Below, one piece after another: positions 51,181-60,237 of a DNA stretch of 64,000 nucleotides (position 1 is its first letter; each line of letters starts with the position of its first letter). Origin of the DNA: Paenibacillus sp. J2TS4 (lineage in GTDB: Bacteria > Bacillota > Bacilli > Paenibacillales > NBRC-103111); contig NZ_BOSH01000001.1 in the NCBI RefSeq assembly GCF_018403245.1, forward strand, positions 62,001 to 126,000. Reading direction: 5' to 3'. The notes beneath the pieces are model-generated. The model ran no database searches. It was given only the letters and a program-made list of their open reading frames with translations, and was not told where the DNA came from. Both the position numbers and the translations under genes were made by a program.

Positions 51181-52113
51181 TTGAATTCCGATGAACGCCA
51201 GGAGACTATACACCAGCGTCACGATACTTCGTATCGCTTCCTGCTTTCCAGCAAGAAACTGTTTGTGGAATTGCTTCGTTCTTTTGTTCATAAAGGATGG
51301 GTACAAAGCATAGACGAAACCAGTGTCCAGGAAATTCCGCATTCGTTCGTACTCCAAGACTTCAAACGCAAGGAAGCGGATTTGGTTTATCGCGTACAGT
51401 TGAACGGGCAGGAAGTCGTGTTTTATTTGCTGCTGGAAATGCAGTCGAAAGTGGACTTCCAAATGCCTTATCGTTTGTTGTTATACCAGGTGGAAATATG
51501 GCGATACTTGTTGAATGACGAGAAAAAAGCCCAGGCCAATAGAAAATCTTTCCGGCTCCCACCCATTGTGCCGATCGTATTGTATAATGGGAAACAACGA
51601 TGGACAGCCCATCGCCAGTTTCGAAAGCTGCTGGACAATGAAGAGATGTTTGGCCGAGAATTGCTGGATTTTGAATATTTACTAATTGATGTTGCCCGCT
51701 ATACGGAAGATGAATTGCTCTCTTTATCGAATACCATTGGTTCCGTCTTTTTGCTCGATCAAACGGAAAATCAGGGGCAGTTGTTGGAACGACTCGGCAA
51801 GCTGATGCATACGATTCAACAATTGCCGGAAGACAGCCAGCAGAAATTTGTGGCATGGATGGCTAACATCCTCCTACAGAAACTTCCGGAGAATGAATCG
51901 CATTTGCAAGAGTTTATTCAAAGCGTGAAAGGAGACGTGTCGGTTATGGGCTTGGAAAAGGTACTCGATGATATAGAACGTAGGGGCGAACAAAAAGGCA
52001 AAGAAGAAGTCGCCAAACGAATGCTTGATTTGGGAGTGGAAATCTCGGTCATTGCTGCTGCCACTGGTTTCTCGCCTGATAAGATAGACCAGCTGCGAGA
52101 AAAATCAATATGA
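51181..52113 (+). CDS. Rpn-family recombination-promoting nuclease / putative transposase (310 aa)
   Basis: The TTG at 51181 is chosen because GGGGTGG precedes it by 6 bases; the longer frame has no start signal. The protein begins with DTSYRFLLSSKKLFVELLRS and carries ADLVYRVQ...EVVFYLLLEMQSKVD, the (D)...(E)xQ core of the PD-(D/E)xK Rpn/YhgA family, then MPYRLLLYQVEIWRYL and PPIVPIVLYNGKQRW. The C-terminal part is helical and charged. Rpn proteins cut DNA and raise recombination; some are anti-phage. It has its own promoter, so it is a cargo unit inside the element. Confidence 0.85.
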   Translation: MNSDERQETIHQRHDTSYRFLLSSKKLFVELLRSFVHKGWVQSIDETSVQEIPHSFVLQDFKRKEADLVYRVQLNGQEVVFYLLLEMQSKVDFQMPYRLLLYQVEIWRYLLNDEKKAQANRKSFRLPPIVPIVLYNGKQRWTAHRQFRKLLDNEEMFGRELLDFEYLLIDVARYTEDELLSLSNTIGSVFLLDQTENQGQLLERLGKLMHTIQQLPEDSQQKFVAWMANILLQKLPENESHLQEFIQSVKGDVSVMGLEKVLDDIERRGEQKGKEEVAKRMLDLGVEISVIAAATGFSPDKIDQLREKSI

Positions 52114-52127
52114 TTTCATTTTGGTGG

Positions 52128-52151
52128 GCCGTTCGCAAAGGACGGCTCTTT
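52128..52151 (+). terminator. Terminator of the Rpn-family gene
   Basis: GCCGT (52128-52132) pairs with ACGGC (52142-52146), then TCTTTATT. It lies 14 bases after the stop codon. Confidence 0.6.
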
Positions 52152-52201
52152 ATTGTATATTAAATGAGCAACTCTTGTCCGAACGAAGGAGGCGAGTCGT
52201 T

Positions 52202-52267
52202 ATGGGGCTGGAAAGTGATCATTTAGACAAAGTGCGCCTTAAATCTCCCGTCAAGTCATACGATTAG
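52202..52267 (+). CDS. Possible 21-aa peptide with strong ribosome site
   Basis: GAAGGAGG lies 9 bases before an ATG that opens 21 codons (MGLESDHLDKVRLKSPVKSY plus D). The quality of the ribosome site is the only support. It may be the remains of a longer gene. Confidence 0.3.
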   Translation: MGLESDHLDKVRLKSPVKSYD

Positions 52268-52292
52268 TTTGCTGGATAATGGACGATAAAAC

Positions 52293-52332
52293 AAAAACCA
52301 ACAAGCCATAATAGGGAAGCTTGTTGGTTTTT
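52293..52332. terminator. Bidirectional terminator, 14-bp perfect stem
   Basis: AAAAACCAACAAGC (52293-52306) and GCTTGTTGGTTTTT (52319-52332) are exact complements. The A- and T-runs serve both strands, between the Rpn region and the XRE-type gene. Confidence 0.85.
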
Positions 52333-52333
52333 G

Positions 52334-52678
52334 CTACTTATTTTCGTCATGAGCGACGATTTCTTTTAAAATACGATACAAACGATGTTGCCGAGCCTCG
52401 CTTTGCTGCAACAATAATGTCATGCTCTCCCAAACCCATTTCTTGGATCTTAAAAAACCTTCCTCTTCGTCTTCAAAAAATAGGTTTATGTTTACTTCTA
52501 ATGCTTTAGCGATCTTTTCAATTGTTTGCAGTTTTACATTCTGCTCGCCGCGCTCCAGCCTTCCAATATAGGATGGGGTGGAACCAATCTCTTCGGCTAA
52601 ACGTTCCTGTGTCCAATTTTTCGCCTGACGATATAGTTTGATTTTAGCACCGACAAGGATGACAATAGAAGCTTCCAT
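52334..52678 (-). CDS. XRE-family transcriptional regulator (114 aa)
   Basis: The ATG at 52678 is taken as start, with AGAGGTG 11 bases before it. The frame continues upstream to 53104, but that stretch lies opposite the Spo0E-like gene and reads unlike protein. The helix-turn-helix is typical: KLYRQAKNWTQERLAEEIGS then TPSYIGRLERGEQN. A short acidic helical tail follows. It probably represses its own promoter or that of nearby element genes; the target is not visible. Confidence 0.82.
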   Translation of the reverse strand: MEASIVILVGAKIKLYRQAKNWTQERLAEEIGSTPSYIGRLERGEQNVKLQTIEKIAKALEVNINLFFEDEEEGFLRSKKWVWESMTLLLQQSEARQHRLYRILKEIVAHDENK

Positions 52679-52949
52679 AGAATCATCAACACCTCTCATA
52701 TAGAAGTGTAGACGATTATTAGAAAAGGCATGAGGTACTTCTAAGGACATTTTGTATTTTAAATTGTCCTTAATGAAAGAATGGGCTATACTAAATTTGG
52801 CAGGATATGGTGGGTGGTTTTTAGATTTCGCGAAATTCAAAAAAGAAGCAAATGGTATAGCTGAAAAGGGGAAGCCATCAGATATACAAAAGAGAAACGA
52901 CACCAGTATGCATGAACCCTGGAGAAATATAAAAACAGGGGGATCTGGT

Positions 52950-53228
52950 TTGGTTGAAAATAAGCTACTCGGAAAAATAGAATTTCTTCGTAACGAATTG
53001 AATTTGCTGGCAAAGGAATTGGGTATACGATCACCGGAGGTGGTTAAAAAGTCGGCAGAGCTCGATAAAGCCCTTAATGAATATGAACATTGGAAACGCA
53101 CCAAACGAATAATCCGGCAAAGTAGAGTACGAGGAAAATTTGAAGGGTTTTCGGGGCAAGTTGGAGACTCGAGTTGTAGACGGATTGTCTATTCTTCTCT
53201 TTCCAACTCAAAGGACTCTTCTTTATGA
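52950..53228 (+). CDS. Spo0E-like aspartyl-phosphate phosphatase (92 aa)
   Basis: A TTG at 52950 lies 6 bases after AGGGGG. The first 50 residues have the Spo0E pattern: LLGKIEFLRNELNLLAKELG and SPEVVKKSAELDKALNEYE, including the S-x-E-L-D core. Family members remove phosphate from Spo0A and delay sporulation. A second ATG (52908) upstream is possible. The 3' end overlaps the convergent helicase gene by 40 bases, and the last ~40 residues may be a late extension. A conjugative element could use it to keep its host from sporulating; this is inference. Confidence 0.7.
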   Translation: MVENKLLGKIEFLRNELNLLAKELGIRSPEVVKKSAELDKALNEYEHWKRTKRIIRQSRVRGKFEGFSGQVGDSSCRRIVYSSLSNSKDSSL

Positions 53229-56200
53229 TCGGATCGCTCTTCCTCGGCGTGCTCATCCATCACGATTTCTTGCCCTTGTAGTTCCTCAAACTCCAGTGCC
53301 GAATTAATCTCGGATTGCCGGGCTGCCATCTCCTGCAATTTTTGTTCAAATTCAAAAGGCTTGTCTATTTCGTTCAGAGCAGCCGTTAGCTGATCGTGCG
53401 TATCTTTTTGCTTTTGTTCAGCATCATGCAGCAAAGAAGGGATTTTTTCAATGGCATTCTCGATTCGGGAAATGTTGCCCAATTCTGATTCTCCTAAATC
53501 AATGGCGTAGTTTTTCGCTCCTTTGATTTCCAGATGCATATTGTACATCGATTGGCGGGCAAGCAAAAGTTCAAATCCGCGATAAGATCCGATTCGTACC
53601 GATTCATCAGGTTGCAATTCCGTCATGTTGAAAAGGAGGAGAAGCATTTCGCCTGCCTTTGGGCGTTCCGTAAAGGTTTTTCCATCCAATTCCATGACAA
53701 AAGATTGGTTCATGGACTGGCGGGATAAGTGAATGTCTGCTTGTAAATCCTTGATTTCATGTTGTATCTTTTCGATTAATTGCGGATATTGCTTGATTTT
53801 GCCCTCCAGCATCATACGTTCGTTATGCCAATTGGATTGCAGCAGTTTCAGGCGAATGACCTCGTTGTCTATCTGCATTTTCTCCGCAAGCAATGGATTC
53901 GCGGTTGCAATAGCTTTTACCTCGGCGGCAGAAAGAACCGTTTCATCGGCATCTTCACAGGAGCGGGAAATGCTTTTTCCTGTCATGACCTGGGAGATAT
54001 AGCGAAGTTTTTGTTCCTGGATTTGCCACAGGTAAGAGTCGAAAGTCCCTTTCGTGACATAACGGAAAATCTGGACGACTTCATTCCGATTGCCTTGCCG
54101 AAGGATACGGCCATCACGCTGCGTAATGTCTGCCGGTCGCCAGGGGCAATCCAAGTGGTGAGCAGCAATGAGACGATCTTGCACATTGGTACCAGTTCCC
54201 ATTTTTTGAGTCGATCCAAGCAATATCCGGACTTCGCCGCGGCGAACTTTTTCAAAAAGTTCCTCCCGCTGCACATCGGTCTTCGCATCATGAATAAAAG
54301 CGATTTCTTGTTCAGGTACACCGAAATGAGACAGTTGGGCTTTTACCTCATCGTACACGTTAAATTGTCCCGGTTTCGGAGTGCCGCTGTCGCAAAAAAT
54401 TACTTGAGTAAGCTGGTCATCCTGGGTTTTCTTCCAAATGTCAAAAACGTTGGAAATACAGCGATTCAGTTTAGAGTCCGGATCGGAGGGGGCTTCTTCG
54501 TCCACGAGTCGGGGATCAATGGACATGAGTTTTGCTTCGTGTGTCAGCTTCAGCATATTGTCTTCCGTAGCATCCACTTCGTTGTTCCGTATTTTCTCTG
54601 CTCGCTCGACAAATTCGTTCATCATCATTTTTTGATAAGGAGTGCACTCGCTGACAACGATGGTTGCTTTACCGCCTTCCAACTGTGGGGTAGGAAGTTT
54701 CAGCATGTCGGCAGTCTGAATATCGGCAACCAGACGAAATAGGCTCATCAGTTCCGGCAAGTTATGAAATTTGGCAAAGCGGGATTTCATTCGGTAGCCG
54801 CTGCCTTCCGGGGTAATCTCCAACGAGGTGACGACCTCACCGAACGTTGCGGCCCAGTTGTCGAAAAAGTGTAATCCCAATTTTTGCAGCAAATGTGGTT
54901 GAAGGTAGCGCTGCATGACATACATCTCGGACATGCTGTTACTGATCGGAGTGCCAGTAGCAAAAACGACGCCGCGGCCGTTGTTGATTTCCTGCAAATA
55001 TTGGCATTTCAGCAGCATGTCCGTCGCTCGTTGGCTGCTGGATTTACCGATGCCGGCAACGTTACGCATTTTAGTGAATGTGAAGCAATTTTTATACGCA
55101 TGCGCCTCGTCGACAAATAACATATCCACACCAAGCTGCTCGAAGGTAATCAAATCGTCTTTTTTGCCTTCATTGACTAAACGCTCCAGACGGGATTTCA
55201 GGTTGTTCTCGAAAACGACCATCTGCTTAATGCTCCAGTTGTCTCCCTTTTCTTTTTTCATCTGGTCAATCATCTGGGAGACGTTGCGGATTTCATCTTG
55301 CAGGAGCTGTTCCTGGCGTTTCTTGGAGATGGGGATTTTCTCAAATTGGCTGTGGCCGATGATGATGGCATCGTAATCTCCCATCGCAATCCGTGAGACA
55401 AAGCGCTGGCGATTGGCCAGAGCAAAATCCTTTCTTGTCGTTACCAAAATATTTGCAGCAGGGAAGAAACGTAGAAATTCATTGGCCCATTGTTCGGTTA
55501 AGTGGTTTGGGACGCAGTACATCGGTTTTTGGATCGCGCCGATACGCTTCAAGTACATGCCTGCGGCAATCATAGCGGCGGTTTTGCCCGCGCCGACTTC
55601 ATGAGCCATAAGGGCAGTGCCGGAATAGATAATTCGGGCCGCGACATCCTTTTGGTGCTTCCGCAACGCCATTTCCTCATTCATGCCTTGGAACACCAGA
55701 TGATCGCCATCATAAGTACGAGGACGGATCGTGTTAAACTTATCGTTGTAAATAGCAAGCAACGTATCCGCCCGTTCCTTGTCTCGGAACAACCAGGCTC
55801 CAAAGGCTTCTTTCATTTGCTGTTGTTTGGCACGGGCAATCATCGTTTCTTTGGCGTTAACCACGTATTTGACCTGCTCCTTGCCATTGCTGTCCAAGTA
55901 GGTGACCGGATCTCGAATCGTAATACTTTGCAAATTCAAACTGCTTTCAAAAATCTCGTAGGCGTTCGCTCGATGGGTACCGTAGGTCTGGTTTGCCTTG
56001 ATGGAGTTTCGCTCCAACGTTTTACCGGATACGCGCCACGTATTGGTATATTCCAAATATTCCACGTCGATGGTACGGGCTCTTTGAAACGCTTGGGTCG
56101 TCCCAAAGGTTTCATACATAAAATCGCGGTAATAGCGTACGGGAATCCACGGGCTGCCAATGCGAAAATCGATATCGCCCGGCAACAGCGGGGCAGGTTG

Positions 56201-59200
56201 AACGCGGGATAACGCCGCTACATTACGCTCGAACAAGTCAGGAAATTCTTGCGCCTTTAACGTGGCGTAAGCTAACTTATCTTTCACATTGCCGGACAAA
56301 TATTCCTCGTCCAGCTCCCATCCTTCCTCTTCGTCACCGGTATATTTTTGTGGATTCAGGAAGATGCGATCCCCTAGTTCTTCCCGTATTTCGGCGACCG
56401 ATTTGCCGCATAAGTGGGCAATATACGGCAAGTCAACTCGTAACCGTTGATTTAAACAAATTTGCAAGGCTTCCAGGGCGCTATCCGCTTGGTCCGGCAG
56501 GCGGTTCATTCTAATGGTTGGGCGAGAAAAGATAGCAGCCTTCGCCCATGTTTTATCCGAAGTCTGATCTTCGATGGAGCGCAAGAGCGGCAGTTGATCA
56601 TCATCGGTAAAAGCGGCCGTATTCGCTCGATCGTTGATAAAACCGTGTTGCTGGACAAAGCGGTCGTATACCTGATTGAGTTGCTGCTGGGCTTTCTTTA
56701 GCTCCGTTTCATCGTATCCGGATTCGTGGGATTGGATATAAATAACATCCAAGAGAGCCGACTTGATTTCGCACAATCCCTTGATGCGATCGGCTTTTTT
56801 GCCTTTGATGTCCTGCGGTAACAAATAGCCATTCTCGCAGTAAAAAATTTGACCTTCTTGAATGATATAGGTAAAGTTTTTGGTTCCAGGAGGAGCCTTG
56901 ATTGGTTTGACTTCTTCCTCATCCAACACATCCGGCAAGTTTGTTTCCCATGTTTTTTCCGATGCGCCGGGTAAGGAGGCTTGTAGCGTACTGAGTGCTT
57001 GCTCCAGCAGGGGAGATAGTTCCTGGTTGTCATGCGGCACACAAGCTGTAGTCTGCTCCGGCCCATACATGCCGTGATCCCAAACCATTCGTCCCAGCAC
57101 CATTTCAGGATGAGAGAGATAGTAACGGTTGATCGGCACGCCATCTTCGGTAAAACCGGTAAACACCCATTCTGGCATGTCTTCCTTTTTCAACGACTTC
57201 AGCGGCTGCTCCCGTTTTTGCAGAAAGACGATGTCTGTCGTGACTTCGGCTCCGGCCAGCGATTGAAAGGTTGTATTAGGCAGGCGTACAGCTCCGATCA
57301 GGTTCGCTTTTCGCGCCAGCACTTCCCGAACGGAGGAATCCTGTTTGTCCAGTGTCCCTCTGCTGGCGATAAAGGCCAAGATCCCGCCAGGTTTGAGCAG
57401 GTCCAAAGATTTGACGAAAAAATAATCATGGATCAGGTAATTGCTGGTGTAGCGCCGGTCAAATACACGAATATTGTGAAACGGAATATTGCTGAAAATA
57501 GCGTCAAAATGATTGTCCTGAAAATCGACCGTTTCAAAGCCCTGTAGATGTATAGTTGCTTGAGGATATAGCTGTCGTGAGATTCTACCGGTGATGCTGT
57601 CCAGTTCCACGCCATGAAGCTCGGCCTGTTGCCAATCCAGAGGCAAAACTGAAAAGAAATTTCCGGTTCCCATGGAGGGCTCAAGCAATTTGCGGCCTGC
57701 TCCATCCGTAAGGCCAAAACGATGCAACGCGGCATGGATGTGTTCAATAAGGAATGGCTCGGTATAAAAAGCCGTGATCGTGGAGTTTCGCGCTGCTGCA
57801 TATTCCGTTTCATCCAGCAATTGTTTCAGTTCCTGATACTCGGTCTCCCAACCGGACGCGGATGGATGAAAGGCATTGGCCAAACCACCCCATCCAACAT
57901 AACCGGCCAGAATCTGTTGGTCTTCCGGGCTTGCCTGGCGATTTTCTTGTTCCAGTTGTTTGAGCAGCCGAATGGCTTCTATATTCCGTTTGAATTTACT
58001 TTTTGGGCCTGAAACGTAAGGGGAAGCCTCCGGGTTAAAGCGATAATTGACAGCATTGCTGGAAACGGGGGAAGCGGGTATATTCGATACGTTAATGACT
58101 GTTGCGTGATTTTCGTATTCCGTTTCGAGATCTGGAACATCTTGATTCGTGACTTCTTCAAGCGTTACGGTTGTCTGGTCGCCTGCATCCTGTTGTTCCA
58201 GTTCCAAAGCATAATCGAACAATGTCCACCCCGGTTCAACGGGAGGGAAGGGAGCAAAGTTCTCATCATAACGACCATCCCGGATCAGTTCTAAAATCTT
58301 GGTGGCGACTTTATTCCAAGTGAAAGTACTTTGATGTTCGTCATCCGTATCTACCCAATACAACTCGATCCCTTTGCCGTTGTAGTCGAATCCGCGTAAC
58401 CCGTTGCCGAACTCTCCTCTAGCGCCGCCGATTCCGTAAAGGGACTTGAGCAATGCGGCCAGTTTAGCCGTTTTTACGGGTTGGGGTTCCTCTGTAACAA
58501 ATTGATACACACGCGGTTTGATCACCAATCCGCCTCGGTCGCTGCGCAGCAGGTGTTCCAGCATATCTTCGGCGTCATGCCTGATGCTGTCGGTCTCCTG
58601 TTTAGGTGCAAAAAAAGAACCGCTGACAGGCGGTTCAGGATTCGGCTTTGATTTGGTTATCTCGGTTTCAGTACGATGTCGTTCAGTACCAGTTCCTCGG
58701 CTGTGGACTTGATCTGATTCAGGTGGCGTGTCCGCTCCAAAATGTCTTCGGTCTGCGGAATCGGACGAAGTCGGAGAAGCTGTTCGGTGAGCTGGTTCAT
58801 CTTCTCGTTGGCTTCCTGATCCGCCTGATGCATTTTTTTCATCAGGTTCCCTTGCATTTTTAAGCTCATGAACCTCTGTGGATGATGATTGCGTAAATAG
58901 TTCAGCGCCATTCGCCCGTATTTGCCCAGGGGCTGTTGGTCGGCCTCCGCTTGATTGGAGATTTGCAGTTGGGGATAAAGCAGACCGTCCGTCTGTTCGG
59001 AATAATTCAGATTCGCCTTGATTTCGGTCATGTGTCATACTCCTTTCCAGTTCCAAGATTTTGACATGTCTCCCGATGTCCAGCAAGATTTCTTTGGATA
59101 ACTCGGTGACGATTCCGCCGAGCCGGGACATGAGAGGCACGGTATTCCAATGAGGGATCGTATCAAAGGCTGGAGAGATGATGGATTCCGGTATGCCACA

Positions 59201-59758
59201 GCGCTGATGAATGAAAAAACGACTGCTCGCTTCAATTAACTCCAACATTTGATCTTCAATGCCCCCGGTAGGAAGCGAACCAAACAGATGATCAGCCATG
59301 TCCAGTTCCATATCCTGCATAGAATCATCCAAAGAATCCATGCTTTGTCTGACCATCATGCCAATACATTCGCTAAGATTATCGGTATCGTAGGAGGAAA
59401 GTCTTCCTGCCAATTCGGCCATATCCAGATGCTCCAAACGCCATGTTTTTGGCGCGGCCTTACCGTAAGTTTGGGTTACGTCAAATAAATAATCAAGCGT
59501 TAAACGAGTCTCCCGATAATCACAGACAGCGATCGCTTTTTCTCCTTTGGTAACAAAACGCCCCAATTTGTTCCAAAGAGGTAAGGAAGCCAGCATGGTC
59601 GCATTGGGGTTTTGCATATAGATCAACAGGGCATTGTCGAAGGAATATTTATAAATCCCGGAAGCAAAGGTCAGATAGTCCGTCCAGGCTTCAGGTGTAT
59701 TGGAAATGTAAGCTACTCCGGATTCGTATAACGATTTCAATTGTTTAGCGCGTGCCAT
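53189..59758 (-). CDS. ArdC-like / N6-adenine methylase / SNF2-helicase fusion (2189 aa)
   Basis: GGAGG lies 8 bases before the ATG. About residues 1-110 resemble the ArdC-type N-terminal domain (IYKYSFDNALLIYMQNPNAT). A linker of low complexity (about 270-390) follows. A methylase-like domain (about 650-850) has motif I EPSMGTGNFF and a motif IV variant SNIPFHN in place of NPPF/Y. The helicase part has LMAHEVGAGKTAAM (Walker A, about 1395), VDEAHAYKN and GTGTNVQ...QRDGRILRQGN (motifs V-VI), then coiled coil. Such giant DarB-like proteins are common in Firmicute elements and are thought to protect incoming DNA from restriction. Whether the methylase is active with NIPF is open. Confidence 0.85.
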   Translation of the reverse strand: MARAKQLKSLYESGVAYISNTPEAWTDYLTFASGIYKYSFDNALLIYMQNPNATMLASLPLWNKLGRFVTKGEKAIAVCDYRETRLTLDYLFDVTQTYGKAAPKTWRLEHLDMAELAGRLSSYDTDNLSECIGMMVRQSMDSLDDSMQDMELDMADHLFGSLPTGGIEDQMLELIEASSRFFIHQRCGIPESIISPAFDTIPHWNTVPLMSRLGGIVTELSKEILLDIGRHVKILELERSMTHDRNQGESELFRTDGRSALSPTANLQSSGGRPTAPGQIRANGAELFTQSSSTEVHELKNAREPDEKNASGGSGSQREDEPAHRTASPTSSDSADRRHFGADTPPESDQVHSRGTGTERHRTETEITKSKPNPEPPVSGSFFAPKQETDSIRHDAEDMLEHLLRSDRGGLVIKPRVYQFVTEEPQPVKTAKLAALLKSLYGIGGARGEFGNGLRGFDYNGKGIELYWVDTDDEHQSTFTWNKVATKILELIRDGRYDENFAPFPPVEPGWTLFDYALELEQQDAGDQTTVTLEEVTNQDVPDLETEYENHATVINVSNIPASPVSSNAVNYRFNPEASPYVSGPKSKFKRNIEAIRLLKQLEQENRQASPEDQQILAGYVGWGGLANAFHPSASGWETEYQELKQLLDETEYAAARNSTITAFYTEPFLIEHIHAALHRFGLTDGAGRKLLEPSMGTGNFFSVLPLDWQQAELHGVELDSITGRISRQLYPQATIHLQGFETVDFQDNHFDAIFSNIPFHNIRVFDRRYTSNYLIHDYFFVKSLDLLKPGGILAFIASRGTLDKQDSSVREVLARKANLIGAVRLPNTTFQSLAGAEVTTDIVFLQKREQPLKSLKKEDMPEWVFTGFTEDGVPINRYYLSHPEMVLGRMVWDHGMYGPEQTTACVPHDNQELSPLLEQALSTLQASLPGASEKTWETNLPDVLDEEEVKPIKAPPGTKNFTYIIQEGQIFYCENGYLLPQDIKGKKADRIKGLCEIKSALLDVIYIQSHESGYDETELKKAQQQLNQVYDRFVQQHGFINDRANTAAFTDDDQLPLLRSIEDQTSDKTWAKAAIFSRPTIRMNRLPDQADSALEALQICLNQRLRVDLPYIAHLCGKSVAEIREELGDRIFLNPQKYTGDEEEGWELDEEYLSGNVKDKLAYATLKAQEFPDLFERNVAALSRVQPAPLLPGDIDFRIGSPWIPVRYYRDFMYETFGTTQAFQRARTIDVEYLEYTNTWRVSGKTLERNSIKANQTYGTHRANAYEIFESSLNLQSITIRDPVTYLDSNGKEQVKYVVNAKETMIARAKQQQMKEAFGAWLFRDKERADTLLAIYNDKFNTIRPRTYDGDHLVFQGMNEEMALRKHQKDVAARIIYSGTALMAHEVGAGKTAAMIAAGMYLKRIGAIQKPMYCVPNHLTEQWANEFLRFFPAANILVTTRKDFALANRQRFVSRIAMGDYDAIIIGHSQFEKIPISKKRQEQLLQDEIRNVSQMIDQMKKEKGDNWSIKQMVVFENNLKSRLERLVNEGKKDDLITFEQLGVDMLFVDEAHAYKNCFTFTKMRNVAGIGKSSSQRATDMLLKCQYLQEINNGRGVVFATGTPISNSMSEMYVMQRYLQPHLLQKLGLHFFDNWAATFGEVVTSLEITPEGSGYRMKSRFAKFHNLPELMSLFRLVADIQTADMLKLPTPQLEGGKATIVVSECTPYQKMMMNEFVERAEKIRNNEVDATEDNMLKLTHEAKLMSIDPRLVDEEAPSDPDSKLNRCISNVFDIWKKTQDDQLTQVIFCDSGTPKPGQFNVYDEVKAQLSHFGVPEQEIAFIHDAKTDVQREELFEKVRRGEVRILLGSTQKMGTGTNVQDRLIAAHHLDCPWRPADITQRDGRILRQGNRNEVVQIFRYVTKGTFDSYLWQIQEQKLRYISQVMTGKSISRSCEDADETVLSAAEVKAIATANPLLAEKMQIDNEVIRLKLLQSNWHNERMMLEGKIKQYPQLIEKIQHEIKDLQADIHLSRQSMNQSFVMELDGKTFTERPKAGEMLLLLFNMTELQPDESVRIGSYRGFELLLARQSMYNMHLEIKGAKNYAIDLGESELGNISRIENAIEKIPSLLHDAEQKQKDTHDQLTAALNEIDKPFEFEQKLQEMAARQSEINSALEFEELQGQEIVMDEHAEEERSDHKEESFELEREE

Positions 59759-59796
59759 ATGGTTGTCCTCCTTCCTCCATGGTTCGAATTGCGGTT

Positions 59797-60237
59797 TTAG
59801 TGCTCCAGTTCATCCCATACATCTCTGCCGTGGTTAGTGAAAGGTTGAAACGATGTCCAACTCTGCGATAAATCAGAGGCGTAGGAAGAGTAGCGAAGTT
59901 TAACCGCTTCAAAAAAGTAGGGCAGTAAGCCGTTGTCGAATAGATAGTAGGGGCTGTAATGACGGGCGTCCTCTTCGCTTTCTCCCGTATAGCCGGTGTA
60001 TAAATTAAATGCTAATCGCGTGAGACGAGAAGTGGTTCCTGTTTGCCAACTTTCGTTCAATCCCTCTAGTCGGATGCTATCTTCCTTGAAATCGTAAAGA
60101 TCGTTGATATTTTTGCGGGTGTCTTCTGTCAGGCCCAGGAGATAAAAGAGGGCCTTACGATAAGGATCATGCTGACGATGAGCGCGGATCACGTTTCCTT
60201 CATAAAACTGTTCATGGGCAAGGTCTTTAAACATCAT
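59797..60237 (-). CDS. DUF6075-like protein (146 aa)
   Basis: The ATG overlaps the end of parB. The sequence FKDLAHEQFYEGNVIRAHRQ, ALFYLLGLTEDTRKNINDLY and ESWQTGTTSRLTRLAFNLYT follows the pattern I remember for DUF6075, small proteins of Firmicute mobile elements. It is soluble, probably helical, without catalytic motif that I can name. It lies between parB and the giant helicase gene. Family call is tentative. Confidence 0.6.
   Translation of the reverse strand: MMFKDLAHEQFYEGNVIRAHRQHDPYRKALFYLLGLTEDTRKNINDLYDFKEDSIRLEGLNESWQTGTTSRLTRLAFNLYTGYTGESEEDARHYSPYYLFDNGLLPYFFEAVKLRYSSYASDLSQSWTSFQPFTNHGRDVWDELEH

Noticed and set aside
51103..51462. Upstream extension of the Toprim gene
   Set aside because: It would cover the promoter and 5' end of the divergent Rpn-family gene; the ATG at 51102 has a good ribosome site.
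52679..53104. Upstream extension of the XRE-type regulator
   Set aside because: It lies opposite the Spo0E-like gene and has Ser/Phe-rich antisense character; similarity to regulators starts only near 52678.
53780..54742. 320-codon + strand frame inside the giant helicase gene
   Set aside because: Opposite strand of conserved helicase motifs V and VI; composition is unlike protein.
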